Of a DNA stretch of 64,000 nucleotides, positions 1 through 12,966 are shown piece after piece (position 1 is the first letter of the stretch; each line of letters starts with the position of its first letter). The stretch spans positions 806,001 through 870,000 of the forward strand of contig JAWWNJ010000096.1 in NCBI GenBank assembly GCA_037176885.1, in the 5' to 3' direction. The notes below the pieces were generated by a model. That model did no database searches. It saw only the letters and a program-made list of their open reading frames with translations, and was not told the origin of the DNA. The position numbers were made by a program, and so were the translations under genes. This DNA is from Favolaschia claudopus (taxonomy: Eukaryota; Basidiomycota; Agaricomycetes; Agaricales; Mycenaceae).

Positions 1-71
1 AACTGAATGAACATACTCTTGAGAGCGATTCGTTTCAAAGAATGTTTGTCTGAATGACCGAGCTCAGATCA

Positions 72-992
72 TCATGGGCTAAAGAAGGAACGCAGTGAGA
101 ACCCACGTTTTCTCTCCCAAGCGGACGCGCGCTCTTCGTCATCTCCATCGTCCGACGGGACCCGGCGTTTTCGGCGAGGAGCTGGTGCTGTAGCCGCCTC
201 CAACGTGGAATCCCTGGTCGAGCTTCAGCATGAGCTGCTGCAGTCAAGAACTGGCAGACAGTAACTCACGGCGTACGGAGAGCGGTTAGCAGTCGGCGGG
301 CGAGAAAATCAAAGTGGCGGGTGAGCCACGGTCGAAGCCGCTGTTCCCCAAAATCACCATTTGAAAGCATGAATGCACCGATATAGGACATGAAAAGCCT
401 CGCTGAGTCTTGCCGAGGGTTGGGCTCGTCGTGCAGAGGGCAGCCCGAACAGGTAGAGCCGTTGTGTCCGGTCGCTTGCATCATTGCCCTCAGCGTGGCG
501 GGAGATGAGAGAACAAAGCTGATGAGCTGAAGGTAGCGATTAATTAGTACAATGACATTGCACAGCTAAATGGATTGTACGGACCTCCCACTCCGTGTCG
601 GACACCGCGAAAGACGCCAGCGTCACTGAGCCACGAAGCGTGGATATGAAGCGTTGAAAAGCAGTCCATCCCTCCCGCAGTAGCGTCCTGGGCGAGAAAA
701 CCGTTATGTATTGCTGTATGGAGAGCTCCAAGCGTCCCAGAGTCCACGCCACTGCTTTTGTAAATTCTACGAGGTGCATGCTTGACACTGCCCAGTTTTG
801 TGCGAACTGAAGGCGTTGGAGACTAGGCGATAGCTCTTTAAACGTAACAATAGCGTTTTTGCCGGTGATTGTCGACGCAGTAAATGGTCCAAGATCTTGT
901 AAGAAGAGAGAAATGGAATCGGATGGCGAGGCACTGCCAGCTTGTGCTTCCAGGAACACGGAGGTGTTGAATGTAGAGGTTGAGGCAGACAT
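72..992 (-). CDS. Small RNase III-like protein, degenerate (268 aa, 3 exons)
   Basis: Model: exon 1 992-585, exon 2 526-270, exon 3 213-72; introns of 58 nt (donor GTCCGT) and 56 nt (GTGAGT, acceptor CCAG) keep one frame of 269 codons. ATG at 992. Residues about 137-230 read like the second half of an RNase III domain: a helix resembling the xSNxTLAxLA helix (LSSPATLRAM), then ARLFMSYIGAFML, the place where active enzymes have D-x-x-E, followed by a helix RLRPWLTRHF. The EFLGDA signature and both C-terminal acids are missing, so it cannot be a standard nuclease. The tail carries a basic run PRRKRR followed by acidic residues, a possible nuclear signal. RNase III assignment is by eye and weak; the coding model itself is better supported by the frame closure. 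Confidence 0.5.
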
Positions 993-1379
993 TGATTTCG
1001 TGGAGAGATGGTAGTATAGCGTGTAATTGAGGAGTTTGAGGCATTTGCGCTGTTTTTGGTCGATGGCGAGATTGTATATCGCGTGAGGAAGGAGTTGGGA
1101 ATTGGAGAGAGTAGAGTTGAATGTAAACAACAATCAATAGACATTTATATGTGTTCAAATCGATCGAAAGAATTGGAATTGAATGACAAAAAAATTACAA
1201 TGGACCAGGTCAATGGTCAAGGGAAATTGCCAGGAATTGAAGGAGCCAAGTTAAAGTAAGCCTGTAGTTCCAGACTCGGAAACATGGGAAAGACACTGAG
1301 TCGTTGGAGTACAGCAGGCAGAGCTGAGGTTATTCGGAGTGCGGCATAAAGATCGTTTCGACAGACCAGGTTGAGTTAG
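993..1379. other. Intergenic, nothing recognised
   Basis: Upstream region of the gene at 72-992. No convincing exon, repeat or RNA gene seen; homology to the right duplication arm begins near 1380. Confidence 0.5.
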
Positions 1380-3071
1380 TTTGAAGCTGAGGTCTTGAAG
1401 AAATTCGACGTGTACCAGCTGTCGTTGTCGCCGTTGCTGGCAAGAGTTGGAGGTCGGGCCGAATCACCGAGCCTTGCTTCTCACCGTCGTCTCCAGCAGA
1501 GTCACGCCCTTCTGTTCAGTCCGCTTTCGGCCCCCACTGCCTCATCGTCGAGCTATGAGTTGTTTCGTCGTGTTTCGCCACCCAGGACCCACTTGCCAGG
1601 GTGCCATGCTGTAACTCTGGGATATCTGGAAAAAAATTCAAAAAATGGCATAGCCTGAGGAAAGCGTAAGAGTCTCAGATCTGCTCGACTCTACTGGGTG
1701 CTCGAACGGCGAAATCCATGGCTTATTTTCCAGACCGCTCGCTGAAGGGAGCGGTCCGACTCTCCCCGCTTCTATGCTTGACCACAATCATGTCAAGTCG
1801 GGACCCCTCAGAGGAATCTCCGGATACGACTTGTGTGCTCGTCTTTCAACTTGCTTTCAGCACCCGTCTTCTATTTCTTCGGTGTCGTCGTTTTCGCCTG
1901 TGGCAATGGAAATTGGGGTTTTCCGTGCTCAATGGTCCAGCCTTTCTTCTGCTGCGACGTCCTGTAACGATGCGGTCGTCGTAATTGAGATGTCCCTGAA
2001 CCTACTCAGTTCAGATTGCTCACTCAAGGCGAGGTCTAGCTCCCCCGAACCTTACGATTTCAAATTTTCCATCGCTGCTTGTTTTTTTTTTCTTCTTTTC
2101 TTTGTTCGCAGTTGATGGGTTACTGCGGTGTCGTGACGAGATGCGGCGTGTAAAGCTCAGTCTTAGCTTTCGCATGTTCTTGTGCGTCGGGCAGAAGTCG
2201 TTCTGCCAAAACTACTCCGTTTCATCTGTTGACGTTGTGCTCAAGTGCATCGAATGGCTCGTACATCACTCTCGGTGACTCCATGCTCCATCTTTGGCAT
2301 GCTTAGGCTTTTCTATCCGGAGATCATGCCGCATCTCCCACTTTCCTCCGCCTTTATTCCTGCTTTAGTGGATTCGCTTCATTCTCGTTTCGATTTCGTC
2401 CTCGAAAGATTTGGCTGTCTCTGTGTATGGTGGTCCAAGCATAATTCAGCGCAGCGGTGCTTCAGAAACCGTCGCGTTTGCAACGCAGTGCTCCAAAGCT
2501 GCTTGTGGCGTGAACATGCAAACGCTGGCGATGTTTTCAATGATTTTGGCTAACTTGTCGTTGATGTGACATCCGAGTCCTTCCTGCTCTGGCTTGGCGA
2601 AGAGGATCGTCATGGGCTCATGTCGACTAGTCTACGAAGAGGTAGAGTTTTTCCAACTTTCGAAAACCCTCCCTTATTGCCTTATTGACGTCGTTCTTGA
2701 TTAGGGTTACTCAGAAGAGACGTACGCTAGGGCCTTGAGCAACAATCGGTCGACATAGAGCGAACCTTCATCTTGAATTGGACAAAACTTGCTGACGGCC
2801 GCGGGAGCAACGTTACCGTTGACGGGACGGCGCATAGCCCTAACTTAGATTCTCAAAGGGTGCGTTTGACCTTATCACGCCAATCGTCAGGCAGCTTTGA
2901 GACGTACCTCATGCTTCCGGACTCTACGAATCCAAGATTTTACCAGAAACTGTGACGCAAAACCTAAAGCAAATGGGTCAGTCAGGGCCACAGTTTTGAC
3001 AGTAAGCGTCACGGTGGTAAAGTAAGCACATCTTTGGCACCCTTACCGTAGTTCATAATCCAGCTTGAAGG

Positions 3072-4830
3072 GTGACCGTATTTCGTCGCGCGAACGAATC
3101 ATACCACCGGGACGGTCGTGGACGAGAGGTTCGAGGCGTCCGAAAGCAGCTCGACTCTGAATCACAAATGGACAGCGGAGAGGAATGGAACACGGACAAA
3201 CCAGTGGCAATCTGCATGAACCTCGAAGACTATCAGAGAAAGGAGTCGGAAGTGGCAAGCCATGGCTACCCGCGAAGTCGTTCTTGCATCAATTTTCAGT
3301 GTGGGTGTCTTCCAGAATATTGAACCATGGGCCGTTGCTGAAGGGATTCCGCGAAGCAGATGCATGCCACTCGAATGCTGAATGCTTGGTTGCCAGCGTC
3401 AGCAAGGCCGAGTCTTCGAATTCGTCTTCGACGCTTGTTCGACGCCGACCTCGAGTCCGTTTGCCCTCAGCATGAGTGGGGGGCGTCGCCTGCCAGAAAA
3501 CCCAAGTGTTGAACGCTGGACGTCGATGAGCGCTGAACATTGTGTGAAGGTAAGGGCGTTGGGAGAGTGGCATGTTTGGTCTTGACAGAGCTGAATGAAT
3601 CCAAAACAGGGGTCATCAGATACACAATCACCGAGTCATATCTCCTGCCAGGCATGTTACTCCATTCGCCTCGTTACCAACCTCCACCCATCCACGTCGC
3701 CGACAGCACTTGTCTCTACGTCCCTTCGTGAACAGGACTGGACAGCTACCAGTACCTCACCGACGCGGGCTCGGCTTCGGCTCCGTCTTATACCCCAGTA
3801 CAAGCCGCCGCATAAGTACTCTCTTTTTCGGAAGCCCTAGCCCCTTCTTCGTGCCACAGCTTTCATGCGGTGTCAAGCAGCTAACCATTTCTTCACCATT
3901 AGAGCCAAAAACAAGTCAACGAGTTGTTTGCTGTCAATGCCACCTCGAGGTTTATTTGCTTCCTCAGCCCTCATCAAACCGAACGCCTCTAGCCCAAAAC
4001 TAGTTTCCGACGTACTACAGAGGGTCCGATGCCGACTGCTTAGCTTCAATTTTCAGATTACCCGAGGCGTGTCAAACCTCAAAGCTTAAGCATCCCAGGC
4101 AGGTTTTAAATTTACTTCGATCTACATCGTGCTGTCTATTTAATGCTTAAGCCAGACGCATCGCAAACCGCAAGTCTCGTTCGGCGCATCGATCGCGGAG
4201 AGTGTGTACTATCGAAGGGAATCAATCCAACTCTGCAAGACCTCTGCCACGTTTTGACGCAGTGGGTTTCACTTCCAACGGATACTTAACTGGGATTGAG
4301 AGAACTTGGGTGAGATACTCATTGCTCGTTCGCACTTCGACGGTTATTTAACCCACTTCGGTCTCTTTATTTCAGATGTCTCCATTGCACTTCGACTCGG
4401 CGCGCGGTCAGTACTATGTACAAGCTTGTACGGCAGCCCACTCGCAGAGCTTACCTCCCAGGATTCATACGGTACCTATGTCCAGCGAACGAAGATACGG
4501 AAACGAGGGGATTTCAAGGTATGGGCGAGCCGTAAATTTGAAGCCGCATGAAGATATTCTAATGTATGTGCTTGCCGGACGATTCGATGCTGCCTCATTC
4601 TGACAATGTGTAGGACCGGCCAGACGATCAGTGACCTTTGCCTTGGACCAACCTTGACGAAAAAGGATCAAGAAACAGTACCGGTGGCCACAGTCATCCC
4701 ATTCTATACAATATGTGATGAAATGATCGAATCGAATGTGGTTCACCATTTTTTCTCGAGGACCGAAAGATACTTTCGTTTGTGGAAGGAAGCGATGAAC
4801 AAGCGAATCATGGATGTTTGCGTGCTTTGA
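3072..4830 (+). pseudogene. Gene X, left copy: unknown multi-exon gene, partly open
   Basis: Exon-like blocks shared with the right arm: 3072-3323 (contains KQLDS and a stretch matching DDGVDWKTHKPMA on the right), 3380-3580 (FALSMSGGRRLPE then VERWTSMSA), 4376-4562 and 4612-4830. The last two join across a clean intron (GTATGT at about 4563, GTAG before 4612) to read EDILM followed by TGQTISDLCLGP and on to a stop at 4830. Upstream blocks are interrupted by stops and shifted frames relative to the right copy, so the locus is probably decayed. I recognise no domain. It is convergent with gene Y, whose start lies at 5608 on the other strand, as in the right arm. Confidence 0.4.
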
Positions 4831-4984
4831 GTGAAGCTTTTTTTTTTCATTATACTCAGGACGAAGAATAGAGGAACTGAGGAATCGGATTCATCACAGC
4901 CAAAGACGGAATGATTTACATGGCGCAAACTTAATATTGAATTGTATATGAAGAATGTGCAAAGCAAGTGTGCGTTTGGTCGTT

Positions 4985-5608
4985 CATGCCGAAGCACGAA
5001 GCTAAGCCCAGAGCCCACGTCAAGGGAGCACACATTCTCTGGGATCTCTTAACCACAAAAGACCGAAACGACAAAGAAAGTCCTCGACCCGACCCCAAAA
5101 TCTCCCTTCGACCCTCTACTCCAGCCCATGGTCGGAATAGCTTACTCAAGCAGCATCGACGATCTCCAGTGGTGCACACGGCGTCTCCGGGCTATTAGTC
5201 GAGAGCGAATCATCGACAGGACGCCCTCGGCCTTGGGATTCAACGCAGAGGTAACAACTGATCACACCTGTCTTGACCGAGCTCACTATAGCTCGCTCGG
5301 AGGTAGCCAGTCGCCCACTAACGCCAGCGTGAAGCTTTCTCCCTCGTGATACCAAAGGGCATCTAGCTGCTGAGGGCTCGGCGGCGTGCGAATGGCAACG
5401 GGTGAGAGGCGGTGGTGATGAGGGTGCGCTACCATTCGTCATAGGAGAAATGTGTTAGCAGGGCAAGAGAGGTATAGATAGTCCACTTACCTTGACTTGC
5501 TGCAGAGAAGATACGAGATAAGTGTCTCTTCGAGAAAGAATCAGCAGAAATGCCTACCTGTGGTCGTCGACTCAGACGACGAGGGCCAAACGACGTCGGG
5601 GCAAACAT
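4985..5608 (-). pseudogene. Gene Y, left copy: broken
   Basis: ATG at 5608 opens MFAPTSFGPRRLSRRP, then a 58-nt intron, a 9-nt micro-exon, a second intron and a long exon that ends near 5146. Compared with the right copy, the acceptor of the second intron has changed from CTAG to CTATG, a codon CGA just before the next donor is TGA, and the last intron's CAG acceptor is CGG. The long exon (about 98 codons, including VSGRLATSERAIVSSVKTGV) keeps its frame. Function unknown; no domain recognised. Because the right copy carries different lesions, an intact ancestor must have existed. Confidence 0.5.
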
Positions 5609-6159
5609 GGCAACTGAGTATCGTATCGTTTTGGAAGTGAGTATACTATTGCTTTGAATATCAGACAGGCAACTCACCGAAGATACTGAAGCCTCGCAAG
5701 CGAAGGAGGGAAGGATTCCTGGGGGAGATGGTGGTGGTTCGAGAGCAAGGAGAGGTGGCTGACCGTGACCGATTGGTGTGACTCTATTTTAATTAAATTT
5801 GCCTCCACCTTCGCTAAACAAGTTCTCTAGCGAAGCCTCAACTCAAGATATCCGCAGCTATGTTTGCATTGGGTTTGCCTGAAACTTTGAGGGAAATTCA
5901 TCTTGATTTCATCTTCATATCCTGACTTCTTGGAAGGGGATCGCGACTCGCGAGCGGCGAGACTTGGAGCCGCGTGTCATGAACCTGGTTGTAGCCTGCA
6001 GCATAATGCTAGAGTATATATCGTGTTTAGAGGCATTTAAGGAAAAGGCCAAGAAAAGGCTGCTGTTGGTTGCGTGTAGAGAGTGAGGAAGTCACACCGC
6101 ACGTGAGCGTGATCTAACGCGTCCGATGGGGTGGACCGGTCGTCCCGAACCGACTTTGT

Positions 6160-7480
6160 ACTGAGCCAAACAAACGGTTGCGGCATCTGCCGATGTTTCT
6201 CTTCCCCTTACCACAACCATCTCGCTGGGCGATTTGACGACAAGAGTTCATTGAGCAGGCAATTTGCTGTATGTCTTGACCTCGCCATAACCTGCCATAA
6301 CTCTACGTACGTATCCTTAACTGACACGATTTGGGCACATCAGCCGCCACTCTCAACCGTGGTCTGCTCGTCGCTCGCCGGCGGCTCATCGACTTCGGAC
6401 TCTGGGGGTAAATACTGGTGCTGTGGGCAAATACTGCAGTAATAGTGATGATTATGTAAGAATCAGGCCGTTTTGGGAATTCCGTGATCCTCCGTGCCTT
6501 CCGAGTTCATTTTCTTGCAATTTTCAGTTCCATGCACAGTTCTCCGGGTTTCTCTTGAATTTCCTTTGACTTTGTGATGTAACTATGAACATACAATGAA
6601 TATCTACCTGAAAAATCGTAGCAGTAGCCGGCATCGGACACAGGGCCGATAATTTCGTAGGTGATTAGAGTGTTGTGTAGAAATAGGGCATGGAACCATG
6701 ATAGAAAAGGCGGGATTGACACACTAGAGAGTATTCAAGAAGCTCAAAGGTGTTGACAAAAGAAACAGCCTCAGGACATCAACACAAAGCTCGGGGTAAG
6801 CAGTTAGCGGTGTTAAAAAATTTGCTGGGGTACCAGGCATCAGAGCAACTGTGAATCGGGTAGTTAAAGCTCTGTTGAGAATCATTTTGAGCTCTTCTTG
6901 ACCTTTAATTTCGCTCGGGCCAAGCTCGGGCGGCCTTCAGCAGCGCGATTCGGTTGAAATGATGATTTGAATTCGATGTCACATACAGTGACTTGTGTGA
7001 CTTTCGCTGGTTGCCGGCTTGAATAAACCATTTTGGATTCACTATCTGGCATCGGCAGGTGCCGAGCCTCCAAAATAATCGAATTGGGCATTTTCGAGCA
7101 GTATTGCCGCGAAGCACGTGCCTAGTGCGCACAAATCATAGATAGCGCGCCGCAGGCGGAGAAAATTTTATTGAGCATCCTAGCACTCAGATCTTAAGTC
7201 CAGAAGGTCTCTCAAGCCATCTTCTGAACTACAGGTGAGATTCTTCTCTCTCTCTTTTCCTTCCCTCTTCCTCCTTCCTTTTTGGGATTATTTCATTTTT
7301 CTCTTTTGGGATGCCCACAACATAAGTATTTTGCCGGACTCTGGTCTCGTAATCTCGTCAACTGTTCTGGGCGATTCCTTATATAATATACTCTCCTTCA
7401 GTGGAGGGAAATATCTGTACGTATGCAACTCAGCTCGTTCTGCAGCACACTCGGACACGCCATCTTAGCCAGCTCCCTCG
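6160..7480. other. Unmatched gap inside the left duplication arm
   Basis: No homology to the equivalent gap of the right arm. Several short open frames occur on both strands but none shows splice-compatible extension, repeat structure or a familiar motif. It ends in a pyrimidine-rich stretch around 7240-7310. Confidence 0.4.
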
Positions 7481-7485
7481 CAGAA

Positions 7486-7629
7486 ATGCGCACCGTTCAG
7501 GCGTCAGCTCAATCAACGTACGTTCGCGTAGCTTCAACGCCATACTGATCATCATCTAGCTCCAACACTCGAAGAAAGGGCACCCCAGCTCCACCCCCCT
7601 CAGTGTCAATGGGTCAAGTTTACCGATAG
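7486..7629 (+). CDS. Tiny spliced gene of family Z (33 aa), left copy
   Basis: ATG 7486-7488, exon 1 7486-7517, intron 7518-7559 (GTACGT..CTAG), exon 2 7560-7629 ending TAG; 34 codons. The C-terminal part TRRKGTPAPPP..VYR-stop parallels the copy at 33199-33281 (RRKGAPPPPP..AYR-stop), with the intron at the same place. The N-terminal exon differs between copies. Function unknown; could be a truncated relative of the longer copy at 33004. Confidence 0.35.
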
Positions 7630-7748
7630 GGCACGCGACCGGTAATTCTGGACATTGGGAGAGCACCCTGGCTGTCTGAGGACCTTGCCGCATGCGGTGT
7701 GCGAGGGCATGCCTTGAGACCGGTGTTGCACATTGCACGTACTCGCTT

Positions 7749-8000
7749 TTACTCACCTGAATGGCCAGAGACGATGGTCGGTGCGGCTGCCGAGGCACGT
7801 CCTTTGGCGGCTTCTCGGCCGGAGTCGAAGACGGGCGTTGTGGAGGCTTGCACTTTACCGGAGGCACTGAGCAAGGGATGGGCGGTAAGCGCGCCTCGAC
7901 GGTCGGGCGGTGGATCAGGTTGTGTTGAGGTATCTTTTGTGGACGAGCTCGTTTGTGGTAGAAAGACCCCATGAGGGCGCGAGGCCTTGACGTGGCTCAT
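7749..8000 (-). CDS. Family Z conserved reading frame, left copy (83 aa)
   Basis: Opens MSHVKASRPHG and contains STQPDPPPDRRGAL. The right-arm copy at 48869-49177 opens MSHVKASRIHG and has STQPNPPPDRRDAL in the same register; the middle copy (33362-33622) has STQPDPSPDRRDAL but a shifted start. Conservation of start, frame and the PPPDRR core across three diverged copies suggests selection on a protein, though no domain is known to me. It is convergent with the tiny spliced gene ending at 7629. Confidence 0.4.
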   Translation of the reverse strand: MSHVKASRPHGVFLPQTSSSTKDTSTQPDPPPDRRGALTAHPLLSASGKVQASTTPVFDSGREAAKGRASAAAPTIVSGHSGE

Positions 8001-8290
8001 GGGCTTACGGTGACTGCCTTCGAGCAGAAATCAACCAACATCGCGCGTAGGTACTGACATTCTGTATCTTGTTTAAATAAATCTCGGATTCACATGTTTT
8101 CGCTTGTATCGAGTCTCGTCCGCGTCTAGCATTTCCAGGGCTATGGAGTGTCTTGAAGCTATAATATAATGAGATTCACCCGTTCATCTGCCAGATCAAG
8201 TGTCCGCCTTGACACGATGAATTGTGAGATCGCTTCAACGAGAATAGCCTCGAAGATGTATTCCTATTGTGTCTGAAATAGATGTTTCTG

Positions 8291-8961
8291 AGGCCGCAAT
8301 GTCGGTCGCTCGGAGTCAAAGTGATTCATTGATGAAAAAGCAGAAAGATGTAAAGTTTTCCTATACAAGGACACGCAAAATCAAGACCGCCAGAGTCCGC
8401 ACCACGACTGATTATGGATCTAAGCTCTAAGCCTCGAGTGGTAATCCACGAAAGCTGCTTAATGCATATTAATACGAACCACGAAAGCGTATAACCAGCG
8501 AAGAACTCGCTGAGTGCGTAGTCTGAATTTGGTCTGAATCTTCTGAATCGTGATTCAAAATCTCTCTGGGCTTCCCGTTTGCAAGATAGTGTCGAAAATA
8601 CCGTTTAAAATTGACACATACCTTTGAGCCATGCATGCTACTGTCACGGTATATACTATCAATCGACTTGGATTTAATCCTCGTTCGCAAATCAGGGCCA
8701 GTATTTACGATAGTAAAGTATCTCGAGTACATACCGTATGCACACAGATTGGCTGCGGGACACCGTCAATCCGACAGCTCACAGCAAAATCTGGAGGTTT
8801 GAAAGGACGGCGCACCTTCGAAGGGGGGTGCATGCTGGAGCATCAATTGGATTTGGATACGGACGGAGCCTGAGGGTGCTAATGAGAATGACCCATGTCA
8901 GCGTGCCGGGTGGGTGTCGGGGATTGAGACACGGGAAAGGGGAGGCGGTATCGTTGGCGGG
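8291..8961. other. Intergenic, nothing recognised
   Basis: Between the duplication arm and the TIR element. Short overlapping open frames only. The left TIR begins at 8962. Confidence 0.4.
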
Positions 8962-9091
8962 ACACCTAAGGCACATACGTTTTGATGCCGTAAACGGCCT
9001 TTGAGGGGGGGTTTATTGTAGTAGTAAAACCGACCTCAAAGGGGTCGCCTCCGCGGGGAGGCTTACCTAACATCCCGAGGTTTGTGGGGCT
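8962..9091 (+). repeat. Left terminal inverted repeat of the 4.8 kb element
   Basis: 130 bp, matching the reverse complement of 13618-13747 with a single mismatch at 9084. Contains a short palindrome GCCTCCGCGGGGAGGC that also holds the octamer motif seen in the interior. Confidence 0.9.
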
Positions 9092-12000
9092 TTTGGCTCG
9101 ATACTGGTGTCGGTGGGAGAAAATAATAAAATAAAGAAAAAAAGAAACGAAAAAAAGGGAGGGAATATCAAGGAGATTCCCGAGAACTTCTGACAGCTGT
9201 CAAGTCGTTGCCTGTTTCCGAGTCAGATAGCGGAAAGGTTTTTCGCTGCTTTCAAGAGCTTTGCTTAATTCTTGTAAATAATATGGCAGCCTCTACGACG
9301 TAGATGGAGCTCTCAGCCTTTTTTAAACCGCTATCTACCAGGAGGTGAGTTTCTTTTTGACTTTTCTTCCCGTCCGGCAATATACTGACGGAGCTCGAAA
9401 TCCACGATCCGAGGCGGCAGGGCTTGTCAATCACGGATCTCCGCTCCTGTTTTCCGAAATCTTAATTTCAACTCAACTACAACTTCAACGCTCGATGCTC
9501 AATCTCAACTGCAATTCTCAACGGAAGCAAAAATACTTAAGGCCCTGGGCAAAGCTGCAACTACTCATACAACTGTGATTAGTGTCTGCCGCAGTCTGCC
9601 CACACAAGTCACACCGGCTCGATCATACTAAGTATTTGATCATTGGATAGCTCATTTCATTCATTTGCGTCGTATGCGCCTCAGTGGGGGTCTTGCCATC
9701 TGTCTTTCGCTTGAATCGCTTCCCAGCCACTGGCATATCTGGATCCAAAGTGACCCTATTCTACTTACCTCCAGACATCAACACAATCGCGCTGAGTCTC
9801 GACAATCAATCCTCGCGCATGAAAGAGTCGCAAATTCATTCAAATCAGTCTATCCTCCATCCGTTCAACTCATTGTCATTATATTGACCGCTATTCAAGA
9901 CCTTTGTTGACTTCAAAGTGCATTGATCTTCCATGATTGAGTTGAACATGGCTGGAATTGACTTGGAATTGACCCCATGTTGTTGTATATCTTTTGTGGG
10001 CAGCATTGACCAGCATTTCCATTTCCAGGCACAGTAAGAGGGTAAATGTTCCAAAGACAGTGTTCTTGATTTGATTATGCTACTGTGAGTGTTTCAGACA
10101 ATTCCCTGAGCACACACACCTAGCCATTTCTACATTTGTTGATAAGAACTGGAGAAACTTCAGCCCAATGAAATGAAAGCTGTGGATGTCGGAATTTCTT
10201 GAAGCTGAAAGTTTGGGAGTCATCAAATCATGGATTCTACTATTCGGTCTTCTGTGTTGATACTTGGAATCTGTTTTGTTTGAAGAATCTCCGACTCCGA
10301 GTTGACGAAACGAAGTCCGGGAGAAACAAGCTTTCTAAAGTGATACCTCATCCTACTAGAGCAGTAAGAGCCAATGTAATATGCATTTCTCATGTGTGCA
10401 CCCGCCCCTTGCCATTATCTCGCCAGCGCTGCAATTTATTAGCTGCCAATGAGAGGTCGGAGCGGTGAGACCGAGCGGGCCGGCAATTCAAACTCCGCCG
10501 GTATCTGGATACCGCTATTTCCCACCGCCATCAGTATCGAGCCGGGCTTTTGGCCTGGCGGACTTTGCCGTGACGAGCTGTAATCTACCGCATCAGACCG
10601 CATCTAATCTACCTCAAATCTAATCTTTTTCGTATCTAGTCATGCCCGGATCACACCTCGTGTCCTCTCCGAGTAACCTCCGCCAGCCTCCGCCTCGACG
10701 CTCGTCAGCCATGCTGCACTGCAGTTCACTCCTCCACTAAACAGTGCCATACATAATGCATCTGTGCCGTTTACCACCAGCTGCCTCCAATAGTAAAGTC
10801 TACACAGCCGCCGTATGCTTGAAACTCGACCTTCGCCACACTTCGCCATCACCTCCGCCAGCCCTCGCTCGCGGCTTATATTGACCTCCCTTGACCTCCA
10901 GACCTGTTTTTCCACCTTCATTCGTCTCTTCTTTTCTTCCTCCTGATGCAGGCATGTTCCACTCAACACAACTCAATCAAATTTTCGTACCTACACACCT
11001 ACCTCCGGAGTCCGCGCTACCCTCCGCCACCTTCTCAGACTTGAAAGCTTCAAACAGCGGTCGCATGCTCCAAGCCGATTACTCAGACTCCCCCCTCTCA
11101 CTTTCAGTGCTCAGGATAGGATCCCGAATAGCAGCTTGCCGGCAAATGCACATTTGCGCATGCCTCCTTCCGCACCTCCACCTCAGGCTTCCCCGATTAT
11201 CCTGCTCTTGGTACCTTGTTTCCAACCATACATTCATGCTCTGTACTGTTCTTCTTTCTACCCTCCCACCCTCCTTTACATGAATATCTAGGGCTCTGCA
11301 TATTGACCACCTTCTCGTTGTTTGGCGGAGGTCTCTGTAACACCTTCGCCCATCTTCAATGGGACTTAACTGATTGCAGATATCCGGCCCCCAGGCTGGA
11401 AACTGAAGCTTCGTTACTTTTCATTCTAGATTCAATGAGTAGGGTGGGAATGGCGCCTTCAAAAACATTCTACCAGAGACCTCCGGCACAGGTTTGCGAT
11501 CATTATATTATCTTATACATGGAATAAATTGAAACGGTGCATAAACACATTGGATTGCGTTAATACCCACCTTCCACTCACCCTCCTCTAGGACCTCCGC
11601 CAAAACCTCCGCCTACACCTCCGCCTACACCTCCGCCCAGACCTCCGCGCAACCTCCGCGGGACCGCCACGCCACCCTCCCGATGCTGTAGGCTACCCGT
11701 TGGTTAAATCAGGCTTTTGGTAATCGACAATTCGCTGTGGGCCCATGAGGGGTGTACCAAACATAGCGGTTTAGCTAAGAAATTCCGCCCTTCGCTCATA
11801 ACCTCCGCGTGCGCAACCTCCGCCGCGCAACCTCCGCCGCGCCACCCTCCGCCACTCTCGGGGACCTAGTACATAATCGGTGTGTACTTCGGCCCTCGGA
11901 CGACGGCACTCAGTCGACCAATAGGATCCATTATAAATCTCCACCCCTCCGGTTATTTTTCTGTAGGACATCTGTTTCTCAAAATGGGCTAGTTTTTCCT

Positions 12001-12874
12001 CGGAAATTGTTCAAGCATGTTGCCCCAAGGTATCTGAATTTAAGCTGTGATTTTACATGCTTGTGAAAAACTGGTGCACGAAATAACCCAAAAGACAAGT
12101 AAGTTCCTTTTAGCTTTCTCAACTTCCGCAAGGACATGAATTATATCTTCGCATTTAATCCCGTTTGAAAGAGTAGAAGGTGTTTGATTGAAGCTAATGC
12201 CTCCCTGAATACACTTATAGCAACTCTGTTGCTCTCAGTTCTGATTTCCTTTGTTCACCATCTCTCAATTCTGTGATGTTGATTTTTCTCAATATTGTTC
12301 CAACGAGTTTGAAATCGAGAAAATATCTACAGCTTCATTCTTCAATTGTAGAGGGACTATAGGAGCTTTGCTTGCCTCCCGTCCCCAATATCAGTACCGA
12401 ATTAACGAGATATGAAGATAATGAGAAGGCAGTTGATTCTCCAGCCAGATGCATGCAACAACGCCTCAAATACTCTTTCATAACGTTAGCCTGAGCTCCA
12501 AATCGTTACAAAGATCTGAAATTCGCGTGACAGACCACCTCCCATTGTGAATCCCCAACATAGAGCTTGGACTGAATGATCGTAAACCGTCATCTTCTCC
12601 AGGTCAAGCGCACCAATGCAAAAAAGAACCGTTTATTCACAGAATATACTGTATCACAGCGGTCAAATCGGTAAGGCTGGCGGGAACTCTTGGCGGAGGG
12701 ATGTGCGAAACCTTCGGGAACCTTCGCCGACCATTCGCGGAGGTCAACTCTTGCCTGTTGCATTGATACGCACCGATTTAGAAGTGAGCAGAAGCCAAAA
12801 CTCTGAGTGGATGTTAGGGAAGTACGTACCGGGTATGCTGAAGGGCAAAAACAGTCGCGAAAGATGGCCGCGAG

Positions 12875-12966
12875 ACCTCCGCCGAAGGCTCTGCCAAACC
12901 TCCACCGAAGGCTCCGCCAAACCTCCGCCGAAGGCTCCGCCAAACCTTCGCCGAAGGCTCCGCCAA
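12875..12966 (+). repeat. Four tandem copies of a 23-bp unit
   Basis: Unit reads ACCTCCGCCGAAGGCTCCGC plus CAA; four copies (12875, 12898, 12921, 12944) differ at one or two bases each. The period is not a multiple of three, which argues against coding. It amplifies the CCTCCGC octamer typical of this element. Confidence 0.9.

Larger units (their letters stand above)
1380..8290 (+). repeat. Left arm of a large diverged inverted duplication (partner 48560-55140)
   Basis: The + strand here matches the - strand of 48560-55140 in the same order: 1400 pairs with about 55030, 2300 with 54100, 3100-3600 with 53400-52900, 4300-4800 with 52150-51560, 5000-5690 with 51450-50760, 5780-6155 with 50640-50255, 7560-8290 with 49310-48560. 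Identity by eye is roughly 75-90 percent with many small indels. The stretch 6160-7480 has no match in the partner gap 49330-50250. The arms carry the gene copies called X, Y and Z. No terminal inverted repeat or target duplication was found, so a segmental duplication is more likely than one transposon. Boundaries are good to about 50-100 bp. Confidence 0.8.
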